Below, piece after piece: positions 34,667 to 42,146 of a DNA stretch of 64,000 bases. A program made the position numbers and the translations under genes. How positions within the stretch are numbered: the stretch's first letter is position 1; each line of letters opens with the position of its first letter. The DNA is taken from contig CBDBON010000003.1 in assembly GCA_965208395.1 (NCBI GenBank), positions 434,001 through 498,000 on the forward strand, read 5' to 3'. The notes under the pieces were generated by a model that did not search any database, was not told the origin of the DNA, and was given only the letters and a program-made list of their open reading frames with translations. Source of the DNA: CBDBON01 sp965208395. GTDB taxonomy: Bacteria; Chloroflexota; Dehalococcoidia; Lucifugimonadales; CBDBON01.

Positions 34667-35932
34667 GTGAGACGAGACGAGCCTGACTTCAAGCTGATTA
34701 GAGCGGCCCGCCTGATCGACGGAACGGGAGCGCCGACCGTGGAGAGGGGCGCGGTCCTGGTCGAAGGTGATCGGATCAGCGCGGCGGGGCCGGAGGAGAG
34801 CGTCGTGCCGCCGGAGGGCGCGGACGTAACCGAGATCAGCTACGACGACAAGACCGTGCTGCCGGGACTGGTCGACTGCCACGTCCACCTGATCGGCATC
34901 GGCGACGGCCGTGCCGGGGACGAGCTCGTTACCCTCCCCGACGAGATACTCACCCTTCAGGCTGCTCGCAACGCGCGCGAGCACCTCTACTCGGGCGTCA
35001 CCACCGTACGGGATCTGGGCGCCAAGAACCGTACGACGCTCCTCCTGCGCCAGGCGGTCGACATGGGCGTCACACCCTCGCCTCGCCTGGTGCTGGCCGG
35101 CAGGCCCATAGCCATCATAGGCGGCCACCTCAGCTACTTCGGCATCGAGGCGACCGGGACAACCGAGTGCCGCGCCGCTGTGCGTCAGCTCGTCAAAGAG
35201 GGCGTCGACATGATAAAGATCACCGCATCGGGCGGCAGCACACGCACCTCGATCGGTCCGAGGCCGTCCTTCAACGTCGACGAGCTGACCGCCATCTGCG
35301 ACGAGGCCCACAAGTTCGGCAAGCACGTCGCAGCACACTGCGTCAACTCTCTCGCGATGGAGTACTCCCTGGAGGCCGGAGTCGATACTCTCATCCACGC
35401 CGTCCACAACGATCCCGACGGCACGCCCAACTACCGTCCGGACATCACGGACAGGATCGCCCGGCAGGACGTCTTCGTCAATCCCACCCTGCACCAGGCG
35501 CGCGAGCATCTCTGGCAGCTGGAGGAAAGGCTGAACGCCGAGGGCCTCACCCCGCAGGAGCAGCAGCAGCTCGACGAGGGACGCCGGAGCCAGGAGGGGC
35601 GCTGGGAGCACGTGGCGCGCATGCGGGAGGAGGGCGTCACTCTCGTCTGCGGCTCCGACGCCGCGTGGGCCAATTACAAGGTGGGCCGCTTCCAGGGCGA
35701 GGTAGATGCCCACGTCGGCGTGGGCATGTCCCCCATGGAGGCGATCGTCTCGGCGACCCTCGACTCCGCCAAGTCCTGCTGGAATGACGACGCGGTCGGC
35801 TCACTCGAATCGGGCAAGCAGGCCGACATTCTCGTCGTCGACGGCGACCCGTCCCAGGACGTCAACGCGCTCTGGAACGTCACCGACGTCTACCTGGGCG
35901 GCGAGCTCGTCGACCGCCGAAATCTCGTCTAG
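34667..35932 (+). CDS. Amidohydrolase family protein, second of a tandem pair
   Basis: A 421-residue paralogue of the preceding gene, starting 15 bp after it. Ligands match: H72 and H74 (DCHVHL), the Lys in DMIKITASGGS, His in AAHCVNS and LIHAV, and Asp in CGSDAAW. Differences cluster in the loop after the second metal His (PRPSFNVDE is kept, flanks differ), so substrate range may have diverged. The GTG start has GGAG about 6 nt upstream. Confidence 0.85.
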   Translation: MRRDEPDFKLIRAARLIDGTGAPTVERGAVLVEGDRISAAGPEESVVPPEGADVTEISYDDKTVLPGLVDCHVHLIGIGDGRAGDELVTLPDEILTLQAARNAREHLYSGVTTVRDLGAKNRTTLLLRQAVDMGVTPSPRLVLAGRPIAIIGGHLSYFGIEATGTTECRAAVRQLVKEGVDMIKITASGGSTRTSIGPRPSFNVDELTAICDEAHKFGKHVAAHCVNSLAMEYSLEAGVDTLIHAVHNDPDGTPNYRPDITDRIARQDVFVNPTLHQAREHLWQLEERLNAEGLTPQEQQQLDEGRRSQEGRWEHVARMREEGVTLVCGSDAAWANYKVGRFQGEVDAHVGVGMSPMEAIVSATLDSAKSCWNDDAVGSLESGKQADILVVDGDPSQDVNALWNVTDVYLGGELVDRRNLV

Positions 35933-36007
35933 GACCTCGAACCCCAGTCTCTATAACCTCTTCGCCCGTGGACGGGGGAAGAGTGCGATGAGGGAAGACG
36001 AGGGCCG

Positions 36008-36859
36008 CTACCTCTCGATTGGGGCGCCGACGATGCTGCCGTACTCCGTCCAGGAGCCGTCGTAGTTCCGCACCTTCGTGTGGCCCAGAATCTGCGTCAG
36101 CACGAACCAGGTGTGGGACGACCGTTCGCCTATCCGGCAGTAGGTGATCGTCTCCGAGTCCCCGCTGATCCCCTTGCCGCCGTAGATCTCGCGGAGATCC
36201 TCGACCGACTTGAAGGTGCCGTCTGCCTCGTTGACAGCGCTGGCCCAGGGCACGTTGGCGGCGCCTGGGATGTGGCCGCCCCGCTGCGACCCCTCCTGGG
36301 GCAGGTTGGCCGGCGCAAGCAGCTCTCCGCTGTATTCCGCCGGAGCACGGACATCCACCAAGCCCGTATTGTTCTGCGTCGAAGCGACCTCCAGCACGTA
36401 GTCGCGGGTGGCCCGGAGGCTGGTGTCAGGGTCGCTGGCCGTGTAGACGCAGGCGGGATGAGTCGGGACATCCGTCGTGGTCGGACGTCCTTCGGCGATC
36501 CACTTCTGCCTGCCTCCGTCCATCATCTTGAGCGCGTAGTGGCCATACATCCTCATCTGCCAGAAGGCGTAGGTGGCAAACCAGTTGTTGTTGTCGCCGT
36601 ACAGCACGACAGTCGTCTCACGTCCGATCCCTGACTCTCCCAGCAGCTTCTCCATCTGCTGCTTATTCAGCAGGTCTCGTGTCAGCGTATCGTTGAGTTG
36701 CGTCGTCCAATTCCACCCGACCGCCCCGGCTATATGCCCCTGATCATAGGCCGTCGTGTCAACGTCCACCTCGACCAGGCGAACCCCATCGTCGTCCAGA
36801 TGCTCCGCGACCCAGTCCGTGCTGACGATCGACTCGGGATGTGCTGGCTGCTCGGACAT
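36008..36859 (-). CDS. Thiosulfate/3-mercaptopyruvate sulfurtransferase (two-domain rhodanese)
   Basis: A 283-residue tandem rhodanese. The N-terminal domain (about 10-130) is inactive; the C-terminal domain has the active loop CRIGERS with nucleophile C241, the type found in thiosulfate sulfurtransferases such as CysA2/SseA. It transfers sulfane sulfur. AAGGAGG lies 6 nt before the ATG. It is downstream of moeB in a two-gene unit, so it may supply the sulfur that a MoeB-activated carrier protein receives. Confidence 0.93.
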   Translation of the reverse strand: MSEQPAHPESIVSTDWVAEHLDDDGVRLVEVDVDTTAYDQGHIAGAVGWNWTTQLNDTLTRDLLNKQQMEKLLGESGIGRETTVVLYGDNNNWFATYAFWQMRMYGHYALKMMDGGRQKWIAEGRPTTTDVPTHPACVYTASDPDTSLRATRDYVLEVASTQNNTGLVDVRAPAEYSGELLAPANLPQEGSQRGGHIPGAANVPWASAVNEADGTFKSVEDLREIYGGKGISGDSETITYCRIGERSSHTWFVLTQILGHTKVRNYDGSWTEYGSIVGAPIER

Positions 36860-36934
36860 TCTCTTCCTCCTTATCTTCTTTATCTCTCTTTGTTCCTGAT
36901 CCTGGTCCTGTTATCACTCGGGGTCATAGCTCCG

Positions 36935-37759
36935 TCAACCGACCGCTCCTGGGAACCCGCAGAAAGCGTCATAATCGATAAGCTGGTCTATTTCGGGGCT
37001 GTCGCCGCACAGCCGGCAACTCTCCAGCCGCCGCATCTTCACCTCCCGGAACTCCATGTCGAGCGCGTCAACGAGAAGCAGCCGGCTGGTGAGCGATCTG
37101 CCCACACCCAGTATGAGCTTCACCGTCTCGGTCGCCTGGATGGTCCCGACCAGTCCGGGCAGCATACCCAGAACACCGGCCTCCGCGCAGCTCGGCACCT
37201 CGCCCGGCGCCGGCGGCTCGGGAAACAGGCAGCGGTAGCACCCCTCTCCTGGGACGAACACCGTCGCCTGACCGTCGAACAGCAGGATGCTGCCGTCCAC
37301 CAGGGGCTTTCCGTTTAGATAGGCGGCGTCGTTAACGAGATACCGCGCGGGAAAGTTGTCTGCCCCGTTGACGATGATATCGTAGCCGGAGATGATCTCC
37401 ATCGCGTTGGCGGACGTCAGAGGCTCCTCGTGGGCGATCACGTTCACGTCCGGGTTGTATGCGCGGAGCGTCGACATCGCGGACTCGACCTTCGGCCGTC
37501 CTATATCGTCGTTGTGATGGAGTATCTGGCGCTGCAGGTTCGAGAGGTCGACCGTATCGAAGTCAACGATGCCGATCGTGCCGACTCCGGCGAGCGTCAG
37601 GTATATCGAGATCGGCGAGCCCAGGCCGCCCGCCCCTACCATCAGTACCTTGGCGTCCAGCAGCTTGCGCTGCCCCTGGCTGCCCACCTGGGGCATTATT
37701 ATGTGTCGGCTGTACCGAGTCACCTGGTAGGGGGTCAGTACCCTCGTCGTAGTTGCCAT
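36935..37759 (-). CDS. moeB: MoeB/ThiF-family adenylyltransferase
   Basis: A 274-residue E1-like enzyme that adenylates the C-terminus of a sulfur-carrier protein (MoaD or ThiS). ATP loop VGAGGLGSP (about 41-49), the IVDFDTVDLSNLQRQ arginine-finger region, and two zinc CxxC pairs (CYRC, CRLC) are present. There is no C-terminal rhodanese domain, but a separate rhodanese follows. Whether it serves Moco, thiamine or cysteine synthesis cannot be told. GGAGG 5 nt before the ATG. Preceded by an attenuator-like leader. Confidence 0.9.
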   Translation of the reverse strand: MATTTRVLTPYQVTRYSRHIIMPQVGSQGQRKLLDAKVLMVGAGGLGSPISIYLTLAGVGTIGIVDFDTVDLSNLQRQILHHNDDIGRPKVESAMSTLRAYNPDVNVIAHEEPLTSANAMEIISGYDIIVNGADNFPARYLVNDAAYLNGKPLVDGSILLFDGQATVFVPGEGCYRCLFPEPPAPGEVPSCAEAGVLGMLPGLVGTIQATETVKLILGVGRSLTSRLLLVDALDMEFREVKMRRLESCRLCGDSPEIDQLIDYDAFCGFPGAVG

Positions 37760-37797
37760 CGCGTCCTCCAGCGATTCAAGGCCGGTTCAGGAGAGAC

Positions 37798-37841
37798 AAA
37801 AAAAAGCCCTACTGCCAAACGCAAGTTTGTCACAGCAGGGC
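37798..37841 (-). terminator. Intrinsic terminator inside the moeB leader
   Basis: On the minus strand GCCCTGCTG pairs with CAGTAGGGC (plus 37833-37841 with 37806-37814, one G-U), enclosing an inner CAAAC/GTTTG helix, and ends in eight T. It stands about 40 nt before the moeB ATG, so it can only act as an attenuator of moeB. Confidence 0.85.
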
Positions 37842-37880
37842 AACCGCCGCGCACGGCATGAACCGCCCGCAGCCTCTCAT
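37830..37880 (-). CDS. Possible leader peptide 2 in the moeB leader
   Basis: ATG to TGA encodes MRGCGRFMPCAAVALL, 16 residues with two Cys. The stop lies within the terminator hairpin's 5' side, the geometry expected for ribosome-coupled attenuation. No clear ribosome site precedes it, so translation is uncertain. Confidence 0.35.
   Translation of the reverse strand: MRGCGRFMPCAAVALL
37838..37868 (-). ncRNA. Possible antiterminator hairpin in the moeB leader
   Basis: GGGC (plus 37865-37868) can pair with GCCC (plus 37838-37841), enclosing a GCCG-TGCG-CGGC inner hairpin. This uses the start of the terminator 5' arm, so the two folds exclude each other. Confidence 0.35.
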
Positions 37881-37892
37881 CTATGACGCGGC

Positions 37893-37946
37893 TTACGCTT
37901 GCTCTCGTCGCAATCCGCGCATACAGGTCTGTGAAGCGTAGACCAT
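37893..37946 (-). CDS. Possible leader peptide 1 in the moeB leader
   Basis: ATG to TAA encodes MVYASQTCMRGLRREQA, 17 residues with one Cys. GGAGAGG stands just upstream at good spacing, and a strong promoter is about 30 nt further up, so translation is plausible. Confidence 0.45.
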   Translation of the reverse strand: MVYASQTCMRGLRREQA

Positions 37947-37976
37947 CGCCTCTCCATCCAGTGATCTGACCTTTCG

Positions 37977-38005
37977 AGTATAGCACGCTCCCCACCGCCT
38001 GACAA
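37977..38005 (-). promoter_or_regulatory. Promoter of the moeB-rhodanese operon
   Basis: On the minus strand TTGTCA (38000-38005) and TATACT (37977-37982) are 17 bp apart. The start point would be near 37970, giving a leader of about 210 nt before moeB. Confidence 0.7.
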
Positions 38006-38033
38006 AATCGCGCGGCGGCGGTCTTACTCCAAG

Positions 38034-38453
38034 CTACCGACCCGTCAACAGATGACGTCCCGAAGACAGGTTGATGACTATGTAAAGCACGTCAACGAGA
38101 GGAAAGTAGACTAGGTGCGAGGTCACAGCGTCGCCCGTCTCGCTGTCGGGGTTCAGCGTCCAGAACCACTCCCAGAAGAAGAGCACCGTCAGCGCGATCG
38201 TCCCGTACCAGACTAAGTTCGTCCGAAGATAGTCGACGGTGATGTCCCCACCCCCGGTCAGATGAGGCCACCTCCGCTTGAAGCTCACGGCCAGCGAGAT
38301 GATCACCCCGACTGCCATGAACCAGTTGAGTATCTTCCAGGCGGGATAATCCGCCGAGCCGTCGTGGAACACCGGCGTCAGCATGAGGAGGAGTCCCACC
38401 GCAATCGCTGACAGCATCAGGAACGCCGCTACGGTCCTCTTCGCTATCTCCAT
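38034..38453 (-). CDS. Uncharacterised four-helix membrane protein
   Basis: A 139-residue protein with hydrophobic segments at about 8-27, 39-57, 80-97 and 112-130. No catalytic motif was recognised. WEWFWTLNP between helices is notable for its aromatic residues. GGAGG 5 nt before the ATG supports the call. It follows the higA gene after 37 bp and precedes the moeB promoter, so it may be transcribed alone. Confidence 0.7.
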   Translation of the reverse strand: MEIAKRTVAAFLMLSAIAVGLLLMLTPVFHDGSADYPAWKILNWFMAVGVIISLAVSFKRRWPHLTGGGDITVDYLRTNLVWYGTIALTVLFFWEWFWTLNPDSETGDAVTSHLVYFPLVDVLYIVINLSSGRHLLTGR

Positions 38454-38490
38454 GACTTCCTCCGCACACCTAGTGCGCCTACTCCGGTCG

Positions 38491-38793
38491 TCAATACGTC
38501 CTGCTAAGAGTTGAAGCGGGCTGAATCCCGGAGACGAGGCTGCGTCTTTCGCCGGCTATCCTGCGGAAATCGCATTCGACCTGGAGCCCATGCCAGAACT
38601 CGTCCGACTGGCCGAAGAAGGCTCCAAACCGGATAGACATCGCCGGGGTGATCGAACGCTTGCCGTGGACGATCTCGTTGACGGCGCGCGGAGCGACCCC
38701 TATCGCCCGAGCCATCGCGTTCTGAGAGATCCCCATCGGCTTCAGATACTCCTCTAGGAGAATCTCGCCGGGCGTAATAGAACTGTCCATCAT
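38491..38793 (-). CDS. higA: HigA-family antitoxin (XRE-type HTH)
   Basis: A protein of about 100 residues. ITPGEILLEEYLKPMGISQNAMARAIGVAPRAVNEIVHGKRSIT is the HigA/VapI helix-turn-helix, followed by the usual FGQSDEFWHGLQ helix. It should neutralise the toxin encoded 31 bp upstream and repress the operon. The frame is open to 38985, but that part overlaps the toxin gene; ATG 38793 (or 38790) gives the normal family start. Confidence 0.9.
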   Translation of the reverse strand: MMDSSITPGEILLEEYLKPMGISQNAMARAIGVAPRAVNEIVHGKRSITPAMSIRFGAFFGQSDEFWHGLQVECDFRRIAGERRSLVSGIQPASTLSRTY

Positions 38794-38824
38794 GGCTATA
38801 TCGTATAACGTTACAGGGATATGT

Positions 38825-39103
38825 TCAATGGTAGTCCATAATGGCGACCCCTTCAGGTCCGGAATCAGTCCACCGGAATACGATACGCCACTGGTCGTTG
38901 ATCCGTATGGAGTGGAGACCAGAGAGACTTCCACCGAGTCTTTCGAGACGGTTCCCCGGCGGAACGGCCAAATCGCCGAGGACACGAGCTTGATTCATCT
39001 GGATTAGCTTCCTCAGCGCAACCCGCTCGATGGCCGTAAATCGACGGCTGCTCTCCGAGCGGAACAGTTCTTCAGTGTCCTTGTCCCCGAAGGATTGGAT
39101 CAT
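38825..39103 (-). CDS. higB: HigB-family toxin (RelE fold)
   Basis: A 92-residue protein of the RelE/HigB ribosome-dependent mRNA interferase type. MIQSFGDKDTEELFRSESSRRF, LHSIRINDQWRIVFRW and the ending VAIMDYH are typical HigB blocks. Its ATG overlaps the stop of the DGQHR protein gene (ATGA), which couples it to that gene, and the toxin-first order is usual for higBA. Confidence 0.9.
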   Translation of the reverse strand: MIQSFGDKDTEELFRSESSRRFTAIERVALRKLIQMNQARVLGDLAVPPGNRLERLGGSLSGLHSIRINDQWRIVFRWTDSGPEGVAIMDYH

Positions 39104-40296
39104 GAAGACTGCCTTGACCTACCATATCCTCTTTCGGCGAACTCCTTCGCCTTCCTGACGATGTAGTCAATCGCACTAGCGACCTCTTGTCGGCGTGCGA
39201 ATAGTGTGGTGCCGTCTGGACTCACCAGACCAGCATCTACCAGCAAGCCGTGTCCACTTCCATGACTTATCGATGCTTTGCGGATAAATTCAGCCAGAGG
39301 CTCCCAGGAGGCATATTCCCCCACCCATAGGCGGTAACAGCCAGCTAGCACTCGAATGAACGCGATGTTGTAGGCGAACGTAGTGATACGCATTAGCCGT
39401 ATCTCAGAATTGTCTATGTTGCCGGACACGAGATCGCTGTATTCCTCTCTCGCGGCTAGCATGAATTCGTCTGACCAGATGCGGCAGCGCTCGTACAGCC
39501 CATCGAGATCATGCATGTAGGCATCATTGAGGTCTCGGCTGACACGTCTGCCATAACCAACGTCTAGGCTCTTTAAGATCGCTGCCAGTTGGTTGACAGC
39601 TAAGAGATAGTGGCTGGACGAAGCGGTCGAGGAACGCTCCATCTCCACTCTCCCCTTGAACAGACGACTGTGATTAGCGATCCGGACTGCCGTCAAGTTG
39701 AAAGCGTCGCGCTGATCGAATCTCGTAACGGTGTGTCCTTCGATGCGCTTGTTCTTCGACGCGTCCACGAACATCTGTCGCAGCGTCTTGATGTCGTCCT
39801 CTGCGTAGAGGACGATGGTCATGGAAGCTTTCCGCAATGAGTCGAGTTTGTCGGCACGCCCACCGGCGCTTGCATTCGACAACTCGTCAAGGATCTCCTG
39901 TATGGCGCGGCGTCGGTGTTGACCATCGAATATCCTCATAGTGTTAGCGCGATTCGCGCGGATGCGCAGCTCACCTAAGGCTGGGCTTACAGGTTCATCC
40001 TGTCCATTACGGTAGGGATCAAAGTCCACTGCGTCTGGCGCGATGCCGAGCATCAGTGCTCCCAGCAGCCAGTCTTCATTTTCGTCTAAGTACCTTTGAA
40101 TATTCTTCGCATGACTCCGAGTGAGACGCCGGTTGGCATCTCGAACCACGTTGTCCTCGACACGTTGGGGCAGCAGTCCGTCAAGTGTCTCAAGGTCGAG
40201 CGCGAAGTAGTAAACGTCCCGACCGCCCTGACGAAACCGATGAGCCGGGACACGCAAGCTGTACTGATTGCTTATTACGGGTATGTTCAGTGCCAT
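39100..40296 (-). CDS. DGQHR-domain (DndB-like) protein
   Basis: A 398-residue protein with FDGQHRRRAI (DGQHR at 124-128), the hallmark of the DndB/DpdB superfamily. VVRDANRRLTRSHAKNIQRYL and EDWLLGALMLGI also match this fold. DndB represses DNA phosphorothioation genes; other members lie in deazaguanine DNA-modification clusters. No such genes occur here. GGAGG 6 nt before ATG 40296 sets the start; the frame is open to 40350. It resembles the C-terminal two-thirds of the upstream gene closely. Less GC-rich than neighbours, suggesting transfer. Confidence 0.85.
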   Translation of the reverse strand: MALNIPVISNQYSLRVPAHRFRQGGRDVYYFALDLETLDGLLPQRVEDNVVRDANRRLTRSHAKNIQRYLDENEDWLLGALMLGIAPDAVDFDPYRNGQDEPVSPALGELRIRANRANTMRIFDGQHRRRAIQEILDELSNASAGGRADKLDSLRKASMTIVLYAEDDIKTLRQMFVDASKNKRIEGHTVTRFDQRDAFNLTAVRIANHSRLFKGRVEMERSSTASSSHYLLAVNQLAAILKSLDVGYGRRVSRDLNDAYMHDLDGLYERCRIWSDEFMLAAREEYSDLVSGNIDNSEIRLMRITTFAYNIAFIRVLAGCYRLWVGEYASWEPLAEFIRKASISHGSGHGLLVDAGLVSPDGTTLFARRQEVASAIDYIVRKAKEFAERGYGRSRQSS

Positions 40297-40369
40297 TCTC
40301 AGCCTCCAATAGTACGTATGCTCCTCAGCATGGCGGCAGCAAGCTACCATCGCCGTCTCGACATCTCTT

Positions 40370-41941
40370 CTACTTCTCTTTCGCCCGTCGTACTATGTAG
40401 GCGATCGCCTCTGTCAACTGCGACAGTTGTCCAGATGGTGAGATACCACCAGGAGCCACCACGCCCGCATCCACCAGTAAGGCACCAGCGTAACTTCTCG
40501 GCCGGAGCGAGGCAGCCCGAAGAAATTCGGCGAGGCTTTCCCAGTCGCCGCCATCCTTTGTCCATTCGTAGTAACAGCCGGCGAGGAGCCGAATGACTGT
40601 GGCATTGTACGCCATAGTTCTGGCGCGCTCCTGCGGGACATCGGCGTTGTCGGTCTCGCCAGATATGAGGCTGTTGTACTCATCCCGGGCGGCAGGCATG
40701 AAATCATCCGACCATGTCAAACATCGCTCACACAGCGCATCCAGGTCCAGCATGTATTCGTCATTCCGATTCTTGCTGACACGACCTCTATAGCCAACTT
40801 CCAGGGTTTTCAGTGTCATAGCCAACTGGTTAATGGCAATTATGTTATGGCTGCTTCTGGGAACGGAAGGTCGCTCCATCTCAACCCGTCCGGCAAACAG
40901 GTCGCTCTCCTTTCCAATCCACTCCGCCGCCAGATTGAAGGCGTCTGTCCGGTCGAACCGAGCTACTGTATTCCGCTCGATGGTTCTGGTCTTTGCCGCG
41001 TCTGCGAACATTTGACGCAGTGCTTCGATGCTGTCCTCAGCGTACAACATGACCGGCAGCGAGGCGTCTTTCAGAGACGAGAGCTTCCTGGAATACTTCG
41101 CATTATGAGAAAGATCCTTGAGCACGTCCTTGATGGCACGGCGACGGTGCTGTCCATCGAACATCTTCAAGCTGTCGATCCCGTCGGTGCGAATAGTGAG
41201 TTCACCCACCAAGGTTTCAGAGTCGGAGTCAGGCATGTATGACTGAAAGTCCACCGTGCTGGGGGATATCCCCAGAAGCAGTGTCCCCAGCAGCCAGTCG
41301 TCCCGGTCCTCCAGGTATTTCTGGATACTCCTCGCATGGCTTGGTGTCAGAGGGCGATTGGCGTCCCTAACCACTCTGTCATCCAGACGATCGGGCAGCA
41401 GGCTGTCGAGCATCTCGAGTTCTAGTGTGAAGGCATATACGTCTCGGACGCCCTGCCGAAACTTATGAGCTGGTGTGGTGAATGGCATCAGGTTATCTCT
41501 CATGGCCTCCACTGCTTCGCTCTGCTCAGGTTCGTTGATCTCAGTGAGTACGCTGGCAATGTCGTTCAGTAGATTCACGGTGTAGTCCAGATCAACATCC
41601 TGACTGCCGGGATGCGACACCCTATTGCGCGCTTCAGCAATCGTGTACAGGATGCTCCCAACCAAGCTACCCGGCTTGAAGGCATCGCGGAACGCATCCC
41701 GTCGGTAGAATCTCACAAGTCTGGGGAAGTCATTGACGTCTATCGCATCCTCAACGCTTCGACCCTCATTTATGTTCTGCTCGAACTGGTTGTACTGATC
41801 ATCTCTGAGTGCAGTCCGTATACAGCCTTCGATCCTCTGGCCGGGTACACGCTTCAGGTGCCGGACGATGAACGGTCTCATCGCATCGCGGTATATGTCC
41901 AGCGCGTCAACCAACGCCTTCTTGTTAGGACGCCTAGGCAT
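40370..41941 (-). CDS. HEPN (Swt1-like) - DGQHR fusion protein
   Basis: A 523-residue protein. Residues about 1-150 resemble the Swt1-type HEPN domain (ALDIYRDAMRPFIVRHLK...), ending in EARNRVSH with the R-X4-H RNase motif (R105, H110). Residues about 153-523 form a DGQHR domain (motif at 262-266), paralogous to the downstream gene. HEPN domains often act as RNase toxins in defence systems. GGAGGG lies 6 nt before ATG 41941; ATG 41944 and TTG 41947 are alternatives. First gene of the operon, in lower-GC DNA. Confidence 0.85.
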   Translation of the reverse strand: MPRRPNKKALVDALDIYRDAMRPFIVRHLKRVPGQRIEGCIRTALRDDQYNQFEQNINEGRSVEDAIDVNDFPRLVRFYRRDAFRDAFKPGSLVGSILYTIAEARNRVSHPGSQDVDLDYTVNLLNDIASVLTEINEPEQSEAVEAMRDNLMPFTTPAHKFRQGVRDVYAFTLELEMLDSLLPDRLDDRVVRDANRPLTPSHARSIQKYLEDRDDWLLGTLLLGISPSTVDFQSYMPDSDSETLVGELTIRTDGIDSLKMFDGQHRRRAIKDVLKDLSHNAKYSRKLSSLKDASLPVMLYAEDSIEALRQMFADAAKTRTIERNTVARFDRTDAFNLAAEWIGKESDLFAGRVEMERPSVPRSSHNIIAINQLAMTLKTLEVGYRGRVSKNRNDEYMLDLDALCERCLTWSDDFMPAARDEYNSLISGETDNADVPQERARTMAYNATVIRLLAGCYYEWTKDGGDWESLAEFLRAASLRPRSYAGALLVDAGVVAPGGISPSGQLSQLTEAIAYIVRRAKEK

Positions 41942-42110
41942 CATCAACCCTCCAGTGACCTCTCGACAGCCAAGGCTTGATATAACATCTTGGATAACCT
42001 ATTAAATAGCTTCTTAACATATGCGCACACTAATTAATTATTTACACGTTGTCAAGGCCCTCCAGCCAAGATCCAGGACACTTTCAAAGTCAATGCTTGA
42101 AGGTTCCCTG

Positions 42111-42116
42111 TATAAT
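42111..42116 (+). promoter_or_regulatory. -10 box for the LLM oxidoreductase
   Basis: A perfect TATAAT 30 nt before the ATG at 42147; no clear -35. The 41,942-42,146 gap is AT-rich and must also hold the promoter of the divergent HEPN-DGQHR operon, for which no clear boxes were found. Confidence 0.35.
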
Positions 42117-42146
42117 GACCCCATTCCACCCGGCGGCGCGACCAGC

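Noticed and set aside
37760..37995. moeB leader as a T-box or known riboswitch
   Set aside because: No T-box core (GGTGGNACC), no AGTA bulge, and no recognisable SAM, TPP or cobalamin consensus, unlike the clear T-box at 53.0-53.3 kb.
38491..41941. A complete Dnd or Dpd DNA-modification system
   Set aside because: Only DGQHR-type proteins are present; no dndA, C, D, E or dpd enzymes are found in the window.
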